From: Polaromonas sp.
GTDB lineage: Bacteria; Pseudomonadota; Gammaproteobacteria; Burkholderiales; Burkholderiaceae_C
Length of the DNA: 21,490 nt
Reading direction: 5' to 3'
Assembly: GCA_028292345.1 (NCBI GenBank)
Contig: JAQGMN010000127.1
Span: 1-21,490 of the forward strand
Shown here piece by piece: positions 1 through 7,048 of this stretch (its first letter is position 1; every line of letters begins with the position of its first letter). The translations under genes and the position numbers were made by a program. The notes under the pieces are model-generated. The model was not told the DNA's origin. It did no database searches and was given only the letters and a program-made list of their open reading frames with translations.

Positions 1-902
1 TGGCCCACCTTGAGCAAGTGGTCGGTCCCCGCCAGCACGATGGCGTTCATGCCGAAGCTCACCGCGCCGCCGAGCCGCGCATCCTGGCGGTAGCCTTGCA
101 GCAGGTCGCCGACCTCGGGGCTGCTGACGGCGGTGGCCGGGTCGATGTTGGGAATCGGGCAGCGCGGGCACGGCTTGACCGGTCTGATCCGGACCGGGCC
201 TTGCGGGGTGGCAATCTGCAGTGCCTCAATCCAGTCTTCGTCGTGCGGCGCCAGGGCCGGTTCGCCGGGCGCATCGCCCAGCACGATGTTCGGGCGAAAG
301 CGCTCCATGCCGACGGGGGCGTGTCCCTGGGCGGCCAGCTTGCCATTGAACTGGTCCAGCGATGCCTGGCTGATGAGCAGCACCGGATAGCCGTCGTTGA
401 ACTGGTTCGGCGCCTCGATGCCGCCGGTCCAGCGCAGGCTGCTGAGGCGCCGGTGGTCCGGGTCAAAGCGCACCAGCCGGGCCGGAACCCCCAGGAAATC
501 GGTGAACCACTGGGCGGCGATCGGCCCCATGTCGAAGGCCGCCACGTCCTCGTTCCAGAGGCTGACCCGGGCGGGGGCCTCGACCTGGTCCAGCGCAACG
601 TGCAGCGCCAGCATGCCGGGGGCGCGAAGGATCATGTCGCAGGTCCTGAGCTGCGGCTGGATGAGCGCCATGCGCGGCAGTTCGCGCTGCGTCAGGAAAT
701 GGCCGTGCCCGTCCACCACCATCCAGGCGCGGTCGAATTCGAGTCCGGTATCAAGCAGGATGGCCTGCTGCACCTGAACGCCGGCGCAGGACTTGACCGG
801 GTAGACAAACAGCCCGGCAACGAGCGCAGACAGATCGGAAGGCCGGTCTGACGCTGCGGCGCCTGCGGTGCCCAACTGGGCTTCGTTCAATGCATCGTTC
901 AC
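1..902 (-). CDS. MOSC domain protein with N-terminal beta-barrel (partial)
   Basis: The minus-strand reading frame is open from a GTG at 902 to the left edge, giving 300 codons with no stop, so the C-terminus is outside the window. After about 20 variable residues it reads VYPVKSCAG, then FDRAWMVVD and FLTQRELPRMALI, which is the N-terminal beta-barrel domain of the YcbX/MOSC family. Further on come RFRPNIVLG and KPCPRCPIPNIDP. The cysteine in the latter motif is the conserved residue of MOSC domains, which bind the molybdenum cofactor or carry sulfur. Family members act in sulfurated-molybdenum-cofactor metabolism or as N-hydroxylated-compound reductases. Only about ten residues appear to be missing compared with the usual length near 290-310. 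The GTG follows an in-frame TAA by one codon, so it is the farthest upstream start; a TTG four codons inside is an alternative. It is divergent from the flavin hydroxylase gene, with 112 bp between them. Family is secure; substrate is unknown. Confidence 0.85.
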   Translation of the reverse strand, partial: MNDALNEAQLGTAGAAASDRPSDLSALVAGLFVYPVKSCAGVQVQQAILLDTGLEFDRAWMVVDGHGHFLTQRELPRMALIQPQLRTCDMILRAPGMLALHVALDQVEAPARVSLWNEDVAAFDMGPIAAQWFTDFLGVPARLVRFDPDHRRLSSLRWTGGIEAPNQFNDGYPVLLISQASLDQFNGKLAAQGHAPVGMERFRPNIVLGDAPGEPALAPHDEDWIEALQIATPQGPVRIRPVKPCPRCPIPNIDPATAVSSPEVGDLLQGYRQDARLGGAVSFGMNAIVLAGTDHLLKVG

Positions 903-1014
903 TTTTTATCCAGTCCTTGCCGATTTCAGCGCTGCCGCAGGAAAATTCCTCGCGTTTCAACCTTCACTGCAGCCCTGCAAAGCGATGATTCTGCACTCAC
1001 TCCTAAAATGGGGC

Positions 1015-2124
1015 ATGTCCAAAATCTTTGATGTCTGTATTCGTGGCGACGGCGTGGTGGGCCGCACCCTGGCGCTGCTGCTGGCGCGCGAGCGCCTGCG
1101 CATCGCCCTGGTCGGCCGGCCGCCGCAGGCGCCGGGCGAACCGCCTGCTGCCGATGTGCGCGCCTATGCGCTGAACAGCGCGTCGCGCCAGGTGCTGGAG
1201 GCCCTGCGGGTCTGGCCCGATGCGCCGTTCGCCACACCGGTCCGGGAAATGCAGGTCTGGGGCGACGACGGCGGCCGGATTGATTTCACCGCCGACAGCG
1301 TCGCGCAGGAGGCGCTGGCCTGGATCGTCGATGTGCCCGCGCTGGAGCAGCAGCTGATCCAGGCGGTGCGCTACCAGCCGCAGATCGAGATCGTCGCCGC
1401 GCCGGCCAAGGCCGCGCTGACGGTGATCTGCGAAGGCAGGAAAAGCGCCAGCCGCGATGAATTCGGCGTGCAGTGGACGGTCAAGGCCTATCCGCAAAAA
1501 GCCATTGCCGCGCGGCTTGATGCCGACCTGCCGCACCAGGGGATTGCGCGCCAGTGGTTCGTGAATGGCGACATCGTGGCGCTGTTGCCGCTCGGCGGCA
1601 GCGACGCGCGCTCGGTGGCGCTGGTCTGGTCGGCGTCGCTGGAGCGCGCCGACGCGCTGGAGCAGATGCCGCCGGAGCCGTTCTGCGCGGCGCTGCAGGC
1701 CATCTGCGGACCCGAGGCGGGCCGGCTGCAGCTGAGCAGCGACCGGGCCAGCTGGCCGCTGGCGCTGTCCACCGCCGACCACTGGGTCGGCAACGGCTGG
1801 GCGCTGGCCGGCGACGCGGCGCACACGGTCCATCCGCTTTCGGGCCAGGGCCTGAACCTGGGGCTGGCCGATGCCGCCTGCCTGGCCGGCGTGCTGGCGC
1901 AGCGCGAATACTGGCGCGCCCTGGGCGATGAAAAATTACTGCGCCGCTACGAGCGGGCGCGCAAGGCCGACGTGGCCACCATGGGCGCGGTGACCGACGG
2001 GCTGCACGGCCTGTTCGCCCAGCCCGATGACCGCTGGCAGGCGCTGCGCAACTGGGGCATGAAGGGCTTTGCGCGCAGCGGCCTGCTCAAGCGCTGGGTC
2101 ACGCGCCAGGCCGCCGGCCTGTGA
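1015..2124 (+). CDS. UbiH/UbiF/Coq6-family FAD-dependent hydroxylase
   Basis: A 369-residue flavoprotein monooxygenase of the ubiquinone-hydroxylase family. It shows an N-terminal dinucleotide-binding motif (IRGDGVVGRTLALLLA, GxGxxG form), a middle segment with LDADLPHQGIARQWF and VALLPLG, and the C-terminal FAD motif GDAAHTVHPLSGQGLNLGLAD typical of UbiH/UbiF/UbiI/VisC. These enzymes use O2 and NAD(P)H to hydroxylate the aromatic ring of ubiquinone precursors. Which ring position is modified cannot be told from sequence, because UbiF, UbiH, UbiI, UbiL and UbiM share these motifs. The ATG at 1015 is chosen because the flavin fold begins immediately after it; an in-frame extension to 868 has no family similarity. 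A TAAAAT hexamer at 1004-1009 lies just upstream of the ATG, so a very short or absent leader is possible. dsbC follows 37 bp downstream. The O2-independent hydroxylation genes ubiUVT lie about 15 kb away in the same window. Confidence 0.85.
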   Translation: MSKIFDVCIRGDGVVGRTLALLLARERLRIALVGRPPQAPGEPPAADVRAYALNSASRQVLEALRVWPDAPFATPVREMQVWGDDGGRIDFTADSVAQEALAWIVDVPALEQQLIQAVRYQPQIEIVAAPAKAALTVICEGRKSASRDEFGVQWTVKAYPQKAIAARLDADLPHQGIARQWFVNGDIVALLPLGGSDARSVALVWSASLERADALEQMPPEPFCAALQAICGPEAGRLQLSSDRASWPLALSTADHWVGNGWALAGDAAHTVHPLSGQGLNLGLADAACLAGVLAQREYWRALGDEKLLRRYERARKADVATMGAVTDGLHGLFAQPDDRWQALRNWGMKGFARSGLLKRWVTRQAAGL

Positions 2125-2161
2125 ACGGCAATCCAAGAATTCGTTAAAAAACAGGAACACC

Positions 2162-2902
2162 ATGAAGAAACACCATCGACTGACTGCCGGCCTCCGGCTT
2201 GCAGGAATTGCCGGCCTGCTGGCCTGCACCCTGGGCGCCGCGCTGGCGCAGGAAGCCGTGATTCGCAAGAATTTGGCCGAACGGCTGCCGGCGCTCTCAC
2301 AGATCGATGAGGTCAGCAAGACGCCGATGAACGGCCTGTACGAACTGCGCGTCAACGACAGCGACATTTTCTACACCGATGCCGAAGGCAATTTCCTGAT
2401 CCAGGGCAACCTGATCGACACCCGGGCCAAGCGCAACCTGACCGAGGAGCGCGTCGAAAAACTCAGCGCCATCGACTTCGATGCGCTGCCGCTGAAAGAC
2501 GCCTTCACCCAGGTGCGCGGCAACGGCAAGCGCAAGCTGGCGGTGTTTGAAGACCCGAACTGCGGCTACTGCAAGCGCTTCGAGCGCGACCTGCAAAAGG
2601 TCAACGATGTGACGATCCACACCTTCCTGATACCCATCCTGGGCGCCGACTCGGTGGAAAAGTCGAAGAACATCTGGTGCGCCAAGGACAGGAACAAGGC
2701 CTGGCTCGACTGGATGGTGCGCGACCAGGCCGCCGCCAAGGCCAGCTGCGACACGGCCGCGCTGGAGCGCAACCTGGCCTTCAGCAAGAAATACAGGATC
2801 ACCGGCACGCCGACGCTGTTCTTTGTCGACGGCTCGCGGGTGCCGGGCGCCATCGGCGTCGAGCAGATCGAGAAAACGCTGGCCAGCGCCAAGCCGCGCT
2901 AG
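2162..2902 (+). CDS. dsbC: Periplasmic thiol:disulfide isomerase DsbC
   Basis: A 246-residue secreted DsbC. Residues 1-30 are a Sec signal peptide (KKHHR, a hydrophobic stretch, then AALAQ). The N-terminal dimerisation domain contains MNGLYELRV and FLIQGNLIDT. The thioredoxin-fold domain has FEDPNCGYCKRF with the CGYC active site at about C134/C137, and TGTPTLFFVDG with the cis-proline TP. A second cysteine pair (NIWCAKD and KASCDT) is as expected for DsbC. The enzyme reshuffles wrong disulfides in exported proteins and is kept reduced by DsbD. The start ATG follows AGGAACACC, a usable ribosome site, and gives a proper signal peptide. It lies 37 bp downstream of the flavin hydroxylase on the same strand and may be cotranscribed with it. 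Confidence 0.95.
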   Translation: MKKHHRLTAGLRLAGIAGLLACTLGAALAQEAVIRKNLAERLPALSQIDEVSKTPMNGLYELRVNDSDIFYTDAEGNFLIQGNLIDTRAKRNLTEERVEKLSAIDFDALPLKDAFTQVRGNGKRKLAVFEDPNCGYCKRFERDLQKVNDVTIHTFLIPILGADSVEKSKNIWCAKDRNKAWLDWMVRDQAAAKASCDTAALERNLAFSKKYRITGTPTLFFVDGSRVPGAIGVEQIEKTLASAKPR

Positions 2903-2927
2903 GCCGCCAGCCACTGGCCCTGGCCGG

Positions 2928-2996
2928 TATTTATTGACAAATAATGCCTCCTGCGCAAGCAGGGCGTGCGCTTTCAGCTCTTTTATTCATAGCAAC
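2928..2996 (-). repeat. Interspersed palindromic repeat, copy B (inverted)
   Basis: Read on the minus strand, this intergenic segment matches the one at 10719-10786 in the same order of blocks: TGCTA, AGCTG, GCGCACGCC, TGCGCA, AGGC, ATTTG, CA, TAAA. The centre can form a stem (GCGCA...TGCGC). From memory, similar TGCTAT...TATAGCTGCTTGCGC elements are scattered between genes in Comamonadaceae genomes; I do not know an accepted name. The element lies just after dsbC and covers the upstream ATG (2944) of the next reading frame, which argues against that ATG being the real start. Confidence 0.7.
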
Positions 2997-3072
2997 GCCA
3001 GCCATTGCCTTGGCATCGGGCCGCTTCCCTGCGGCGGCCGGTGCGGCAGACCTGGCCCCCTTTTTTCTCCTC

Positions 3073-4890
3073 ATGGCCATCTCCGACCGAACGCTCCCTG
3101 ACCCGATTCACTACCGCGTCGAGGCTGGCAATGTGCATGCCCACCTGTTTCACGTCACGCTGACGATTGCCCGGCCGGCGGCGCTGCAGCGGGTGTCCTT
3201 GCCGGTGTGGATACCCGGCAGCTACCTGGTGCGCGAGTTTTCCAAGAACCTGCAGGGCCTGCAGGCGCACCAGGCAGGCCGCAGCCCGGTTCCGCTGGCG
3301 GTGGAGCAACTCGACAAATGCGGCTGGCAGGTTGCCTGCGCGCCCGGCAGCGCATTGGTGCTGACTTACGAAATTTATGCCCATGACAATTCGGTGCGCA
3401 CCGCCTGGCTGGACGCCAACCGGGGCTTTTTCAACGGCACCAGCGTCTGCCTGAAGGTCGAAGGCCAGGAGGAATTGCCGCATGTCCTGGAAATTCCTGC
3501 CGCCCAGGCCCCGGACGGCTGGTCGCTGGCCACCGGCTTGACGCCGCACGCCATCGACAGCCGGGGCTTTGGCCGCTACCAGGCCGCCAGCTACGACGAA
3601 CTGGTCGATGGCCCGGTCGAAATGGGCGCGTTCTGGAGCGGCAGCTTCACCGCGCGCGGCGTGCCGCACCGTTTTGTCGTGGCCGGCGCGGCGGACAGCT
3701 TCGACGGCGCGCGGCTGCTGGCCGACACGCAAAAAATCTGCGAGGCTGAAATCCGCTTCTGGCACGGCAACCGCAAGCCGCCGCACCAGAACTATTTGTT
3801 CATGCTGAACGCGGTCGATGACGGCTACGGCGGGCTGGAGCACCGCAATTGCACGGCGCTGATCTGCACCCGCAAGGACCTGCCGCGCCAGGGCGACCCC
3901 AGGACCTCGGACGGCTATGCCACCCTGCGCGGCCTCATCAGCCACGAGTATTTCCACACCTGGAACGTCAAGCGCCTGCGCCCGGCCGAGTTTGAACACT
4001 ACCGCCATGACCGCGAGAACTACACCGAACTGCTGTGGTTCTTTGAGGGCTTCACCAGCTACTACGACGACCTGCTGCTGCGCCGCGCCGGGCTGCTGGA
4101 CAATGCCGGCTACCTGAAGCGGTTGACCACCACCGTGAACCAGGTGGCGCAGGCGCCCGGGCGACTGGTGCAGTCGGTGGCCGAGGCAAGCTTCGACGCC
4201 TGGGTCAAGTTCTACCGGCCCGACGAGAACACGCCGAATGCGACCATCAGCTACTACGCCAAGGGCGCGCTGGTGGCCCTGTGCCTGGACCTGACGCTGC
4301 GCAGCGAAGGCCGCACCACCCACGAAAAAACCCTGGACGACGTGATGCGCGCGCTGTGGAAGCGCTGCAAGGCCGGACCAATGCGCGAGCTGGACGTGGC
4401 CGCCGTGCTGGAAACCCTTAGCCTGCGCTCCTTTGCGCCCGAACTGGCGCGCTGGGTGCATGGCCGGGACGAATTGCCGCTCAAGGAATTGCTGGAGCAG
4501 CACGGCGTGACCGTGCTCGATGAACCGGCGCAACTGGCGCAGCGCCTGGGCCTTCGCGTCAGTGAAAACCACAGCATCCAGATCAAGACCGTGCTGCGCG
4601 GCGGGGCCGCCGAACAGGCCGGTTTTTCAGCGGGCGACGAATGGCTGGGACTGGAGTTGCCAGGCAAGGCAAAGCCCCAGGCCGGCCGGGCGGCTGGCGC
4701 GGGCTGGCGCATGGACCGGCTCGACGACCTGCTGCTGTATGCCGGCGATGCCACAAAAGTCATCGCGCTGGTGGCGCGCGACAAGCGCCTGATGCGCCTG
4801 GAACTTTCCCTGCCGCCCGCGTCCACGACCTGGCGGCTGGCCGTCAGGAACGAGGCGCGGGTCAACGAGTGGCTCGAACCCAGGGCCTGA
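3073..4890 (+). CDS. M61 family metallopeptidase with PDZ domain
   Basis: A 605-residue member of the M61 (glycyl aminopeptidase-like) family. The N-terminal beta domain contains VSLPVWIPGSYLVREFSKN, a family hallmark. The zinc site is HEYFHTW (about H291, E292, H295) with the third ligand in WFFEGFTSYYDD (about E325). YGGLEH and SYYAKGALVALCLD are also conserved. A C-terminal PDZ domain follows (VLRGGAAEQAGFSAGDEWL). No signal peptide is seen from the chosen start, so it is probably cytoplasmic. The ATG at 3073 is preferred because homologous proteins begin close to the IHYRVEAGNVHAHLF segment and because the in-frame upstream ATG at 2944 lies inside an intergenic repeat. Neither start has a good Shine-Dalgarno. 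If 2944 were used, the added residues would look like a hydrophobic leader. The 3' end faces the PaaG-like gene with 22 bp between stops. Confidence 0.87.
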   Translation: MAISDRTLPDPIHYRVEAGNVHAHLFHVTLTIARPAALQRVSLPVWIPGSYLVREFSKNLQGLQAHQAGRSPVPLAVEQLDKCGWQVACAPGSALVLTYEIYAHDNSVRTAWLDANRGFFNGTSVCLKVEGQEELPHVLEIPAAQAPDGWSLATGLTPHAIDSRGFGRYQAASYDELVDGPVEMGAFWSGSFTARGVPHRFVVAGAADSFDGARLLADTQKICEAEIRFWHGNRKPPHQNYLFMLNAVDDGYGGLEHRNCTALICTRKDLPRQGDPRTSDGYATLRGLISHEYFHTWNVKRLRPAEFEHYRHDRENYTELLWFFEGFTSYYDDLLLRRAGLLDNAGYLKRLTTTVNQVAQAPGRLVQSVAEASFDAWVKFYRPDENTPNATISYYAKGALVALCLDLTLRSEGRTTHEKTLDDVMRALWKRCKAGPMRELDVAAVLETLSLRSFAPELARWVHGRDELPLKELLEQHGVTVLDEPAQLAQRLGLRVSENHSIQIKTVLRGGAAEQAGFSAGDEWLGLELPGKAKPQAGRAAGAGWRMDRLDDLLLYAGDATKVIALVARDKRLMRLELSLPPASTTWRLAVRNEARVNEWLEPRA

Positions 4891-4912
4891 GCGGAACGCG
4901 CACCGCGCCCGG

Positions 4913-5731
4913 CTATTCGCCTTTGAAGGCCGCCGGCCGCTTTTCAAGGAAAGCCGTCACGCCCTCGATGTAGTCGTGCGTGCGCGCCAGCGCCGACTGC
5001 TGGTCGCGCTCTGCGTCGAGCTGCCGGTCCAGCGTGCGGTTGATGCCTTCGCGCAACAGATGCCGTGTGGCCACCAGCGCCCGGGTCGGCATGGCGGCCA
5101 GCCGCTGGGCCAGGCTGACGGCGGCGGCCAGCGGGTCGTCGGCCACGTCCCAGACCATTCCCCACTCTTTCGCCTGCGCGGCGCCCAGCTTGTCGCCGGT
5201 CAAAGCCAGCCCCATGGCGCGCGCCAGGCCCAGCTTTTGCACCAGCAGCCAGCTGCCGCCCGCGTCGGGAACCAGCCCGATCTTGCTGAAGGCCTGGATG
5301 AAGCTGGCGCCCGGCGCGGCCACCGCCATGTCGCAGGTCATGGCCAGCGACGCGCCGGCGCCTGCCGCCACGCCATTGACGGCGGCGACCGTCGGCATGC
5401 GCAGCGCCAGCAGGCGGCGCGCCGTCGGGTTGAAGGCCTGCTCGATCAGCGGCCCGGGGTCGGCGCGTTCGGCCAGGTCCGGGCCGGGGGCGAAATCAAA
5501 CTCCGACAGGTCGGCGCCGGCACAAAAGCCCCGGCCCGCGCCGGTGATGACCAGCGCGCGGATCGCCGGATCGGCTTCGGCCCGGTCCAGCGCGGCCCAC
5601 AGGTCGTGGTGCATCTGGCGGCTGAAACTGTTCAGCGCCTGCGGGCGGTTGAGCGTCAGCACGGCGACGGCGCCCTGGGCGGCATACAGCACCGTGGATT
5701 CGGTGCGGGGTTCGGATTCTGCAAGGGTCAT
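4913..5731 (-). CDS. PaaG-like enoyl-CoA hydratase/isomerase
   Basis: A 272-residue crotonase-fold protein. The oxyanion-hole regions are GRGFCAGADLSEF and NGVAAGAGASLAMTCD, and the catalytic segment reads FSKIGLVPDAGGSWLL. The aspartate (about D156) at the place where typical hydratases have a glycine, together with absence of the first catalytic glutamate (AGAGASL instead of GGGCEL), is the pattern of PaaG (1,2-epoxyphenylacetyl-CoA isomerase) and related delta3,delta2-enoyl-CoA isomerases. The C-terminus has the RTLDRQLDAERDQQ and DYIEGVTAFLEKR motifs of PaaG. The start is the ATG after AGGAGAAAACC; an in-frame ATG nine codons upstream would put the ribosome site inside the gene. No other phenylacetate genes are visible nearby, so the substrate is unproven. 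It is divergent from the enoyl-CoA hydratase at 5856. Confidence 0.88.
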   Translation of the reverse strand: MTLAESEPRTESTVLYAAQGAVAVLTLNRPQALNSFSRQMHHDLWAALDRAEADPAIRALVITGAGRGFCAGADLSEFDFAPGPDLAERADPGPLIEQAFNPTARRLLALRMPTVAAVNGVAAGAGASLAMTCDMAVAAPGASFIQAFSKIGLVPDAGGSWLLVQKLGLARAMGLALTGDKLGAAQAKEWGMVWDVADDPLAAAVSLAQRLAAMPTRALVATRHLLREGINRTLDRQLDAERDQQSALARTHDYIEGVTAFLEKRPAAFKGE

Positions 5732-5855
5732 GGTTTTCTCCTGCCCCGAATTTAGCATCGCGCCCCGGGCTTGATGGAGCCGGTTTTCCCTGCCCTGCGG
5801 GGCTGAAAGCCGGCAGCGGCCATGGCATGATGGAAGGCTCTATAAGGACCGCACC

Positions 5856-6644
5856 ATGACCTACGAAACGATTGTGACGTCTACCCAGGGCCCGGATTCC
5901 CGCCAGGTCGGCATCGTCACCCTTAACCGGCCCAAGCAGCTCAATGCGCTGAACAACCAGCTCATGGACGAGCTGGGCGCGGCCCTGAAGGCTTTTGATG
6001 CCGACGACAGCATCGGCTGCATCATTTTGACGGGCAGCGAAAAGGCCTTTGCCGCCGGCGCCGACATCGGCGCCATGGCGACCTACAGCTTTGCCGAGGT
6101 CTACAACAACGACTACATCACGCGCAACTGGGAGCAGGTTCGCTCGATCCGCAAGCCGGTGATTGCCGCCGTCAGCGGTTTTGCGCTGGGCGGCGGCTGC
6201 GAGCTGGCGATGATGTGCGACTTCATCATCGCCGCCGACAATGCCAAGTTCGGCCAGCCGGAAATCAAGCTGGGCATCATTCCCGGCGCCGGCGGCACGC
6301 AGCGCCTGCCGCGCGCCGTCGGCAAGGCCAAGGCCATGGACCTGGCGCTGACCGGCCGCATGATGGACGCGGTCGAGGCCGAGCGCGCCGGGCTGGTCAG
6401 CCGCGTGGTGCCGCTGGACAAGCTGATGGACGAGGCGCTGGGCGCGGCCTTGATGATCTGCGGCTACGGCCAGCCCAGCGTGTTCGCCGCCAAGGAAGCG
6501 GTCAACCGCGCGTTTGAAAGCGGCCTGAGCGACGGCGTGATGTTCGAGCGGCGACTGTTCCATGCGCTGTTTGCCACCGAAGACCAGAAGGAAGGCATGG
6601 ACGCCTTTGTCAACAAACGCAAGCCGGTCTTCAAGAACCGCTGA
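5856..6644 (+). CDS. Enoyl-CoA hydratase (crotonase family)
   Basis: A 262-residue crotonase-family enzyme of normal length. It has VTLNRPKQLNALN, the oxyanion-hole motif KAFAAGADIGAM, and both catalytic glutamates: about E116 in GGGCELAMMCD and about E136 in GQPEIKLGIIPGAGGTQRLPR. The C-terminal EGMDAFVNKRKPVFKNR is typical. It hydrates short-chain trans-2-enoyl-CoA to 3-hydroxyacyl-CoA in beta-oxidation or phenylacetate degradation (PaaF-like). The gene starts with ATG after TAAGGACCGCACC, a reasonable ribosome site. Its partner across the 124-bp divergent spacer is the PaaG-like gene, and a joint role in CoA-ester catabolism is an inference. The tRNA gene follows 38 bp after its stop. Confidence 0.93.
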   Translation: MTYETIVTSTQGPDSRQVGIVTLNRPKQLNALNNQLMDELGAALKAFDADDSIGCIILTGSEKAFAAGADIGAMATYSFAEVYNNDYITRNWEQVRSIRKPVIAAVSGFALGGGCELAMMCDFIIAADNAKFGQPEIKLGIIPGAGGTQRLPRAVGKAKAMDLALTGRMMDAVEAERAGLVSRVVPLDKLMDEALGAALMICGYGQPSVFAAKEAVNRAFESGLSDGVMFERRLFHALFATEDQKEGMDAFVNKRKPVFKNR

Positions 6645-6671
6645 AAAATCGCCTGAAAAATTGGCTATAAT
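6641..6671 (+). promoter_or_regulatory. Promoter of the tRNA gene
   Basis: A perfect TATAAT -10 hexamer sits at 6666-6671, about 11 bp before the mature tRNA 5' end, as expected for a tRNA promoter. The -35 region is weak: a CTGAAA at 6641-6646 overlaps the stop codon of the preceding gene and is 19 bp from the -10. The sequence CTGAAAAAT is directly repeated (6641-6649 and 6653-6661). Confidence 0.6.
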
Positions 6672-6682
6672 TTCGCTCTTCA

Positions 6683-6759
6683 GGTGATATAGCTCAGTTG
6701 GTTAGAGCGCAGCATTCATAATGCTGATGTCGGTGGTTCAAGTCCACCTATCACCACCA
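6683..6759 (+). tRNA. tRNA-Met (CAU anticodon), 3' CCA encoded
   Basis: A complete 77-nt cloverleaf. The acceptor stem is GGTGATA paired with TATCACC (6749-6755), then A and an encoded CCA at 6757-6759. The D arm contains AGCTCAGTTGGTTAGAGC. The anticodon stem CAGCA/TGCTG encloses the loop TTCATAA with anticodon CAT at 6717-6719. The T arm is GGTGG-TTCAAGT-CCACC. It is not the initiator tRNA, since G1-C72 pairs and the anticodon stem lacks the three G-C pairs. It is most likely elongator tRNA-Met; tRNA-Ile2, which also has a CAU gene and is changed by TilS, cannot be fully excluded by eye. Confidence 0.93.
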
Positions 6760-6766
6760 GTTACTC

Positions 6767-6806
6767 AAAAGCCCCGAAAGTCCATGACCTTAGGGGCTTT
6801 TTGTTT
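6767..6806. terminator. Intrinsic terminator, probably bidirectional
   Basis: AAAAGCCCC (6767-6775) pairs with GGGGCTTTT (6793-6801), followed by a T-rich run on the plus strand. On the minus strand the same hairpin is followed by TTTTGAG. It ends the tRNA transcript and could also stop the minus-strand operon whose last gene ends at 6814. Confidence 0.8.
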
Positions 6807-6813
6807 TGCGGAC

Positions 6814-7038
6814 TCAAGCGCCGTCGCGCGCAATCCGCATCGCCTCGCGCAGCACGGCCATGTCGCCGATGTGGTTCGACAGCAGCAGCACCAGCCGGGC
6901 ATTGACCACCGCGCTTTGCTCGTCGCTCAGGCCCAGGTGGGTTTCGATCAGGGCTTCATAGAAATCGTCGCCGGCCGAAAAGGCATGGCGGTAGTGCCTG
7001 CCGGGCTCGGCAAAATTAGGGAGCAGGTTCAGGGGCAT
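6814..7038 (-). CDS. DUF2783 small protein
   Basis: A 74-residue protein with no signal peptide or membrane segment. The middle reads DDFYEALIETHLGLSDEQSAVVNARLVLLLSNHIGD, which I recognise as the DUF2783 family, a short helical protein regularly found beside MhpA-like FAD hydroxylases. Here it follows the hydroxylase stop by 10 bp and is the last gene of the operon. Function is unknown; a role as small partner or stabiliser of the hydroxylase is only a guess from the constant neighbourhood. Confidence 0.85.
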   Translation of the reverse strand: MPLNLLPNFAEPGRHYRHAFSAGDDFYEALIETHLGLSDEQSAVVNARLVLLLSNHIGDMAVLREAMRIARDGA

Positions 7039-7048
7039 GGCGGCTTTC

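Noticed and set aside
2944..3072. N-terminal extension of the M61 peptidase that looks like a signal peptide
   Set aside because: The DNA is part of an interspersed repeat, there is no ribosome site, and family members normally start near 3073.
2983..4572. Long antisense frame (529 codons) opposite the M61 peptidase
   Set aside because: It is a shadow of the high-GC coding frame; no recognisable motif, and the sense frame has a full zinc-peptidase signature.
6683..6759. tRNA gene as an integration site for a mobile island
   Set aside because: No integrase and no duplicated tRNA 3' end were seen within the window, and the flanking genes look like core or catabolic genes.
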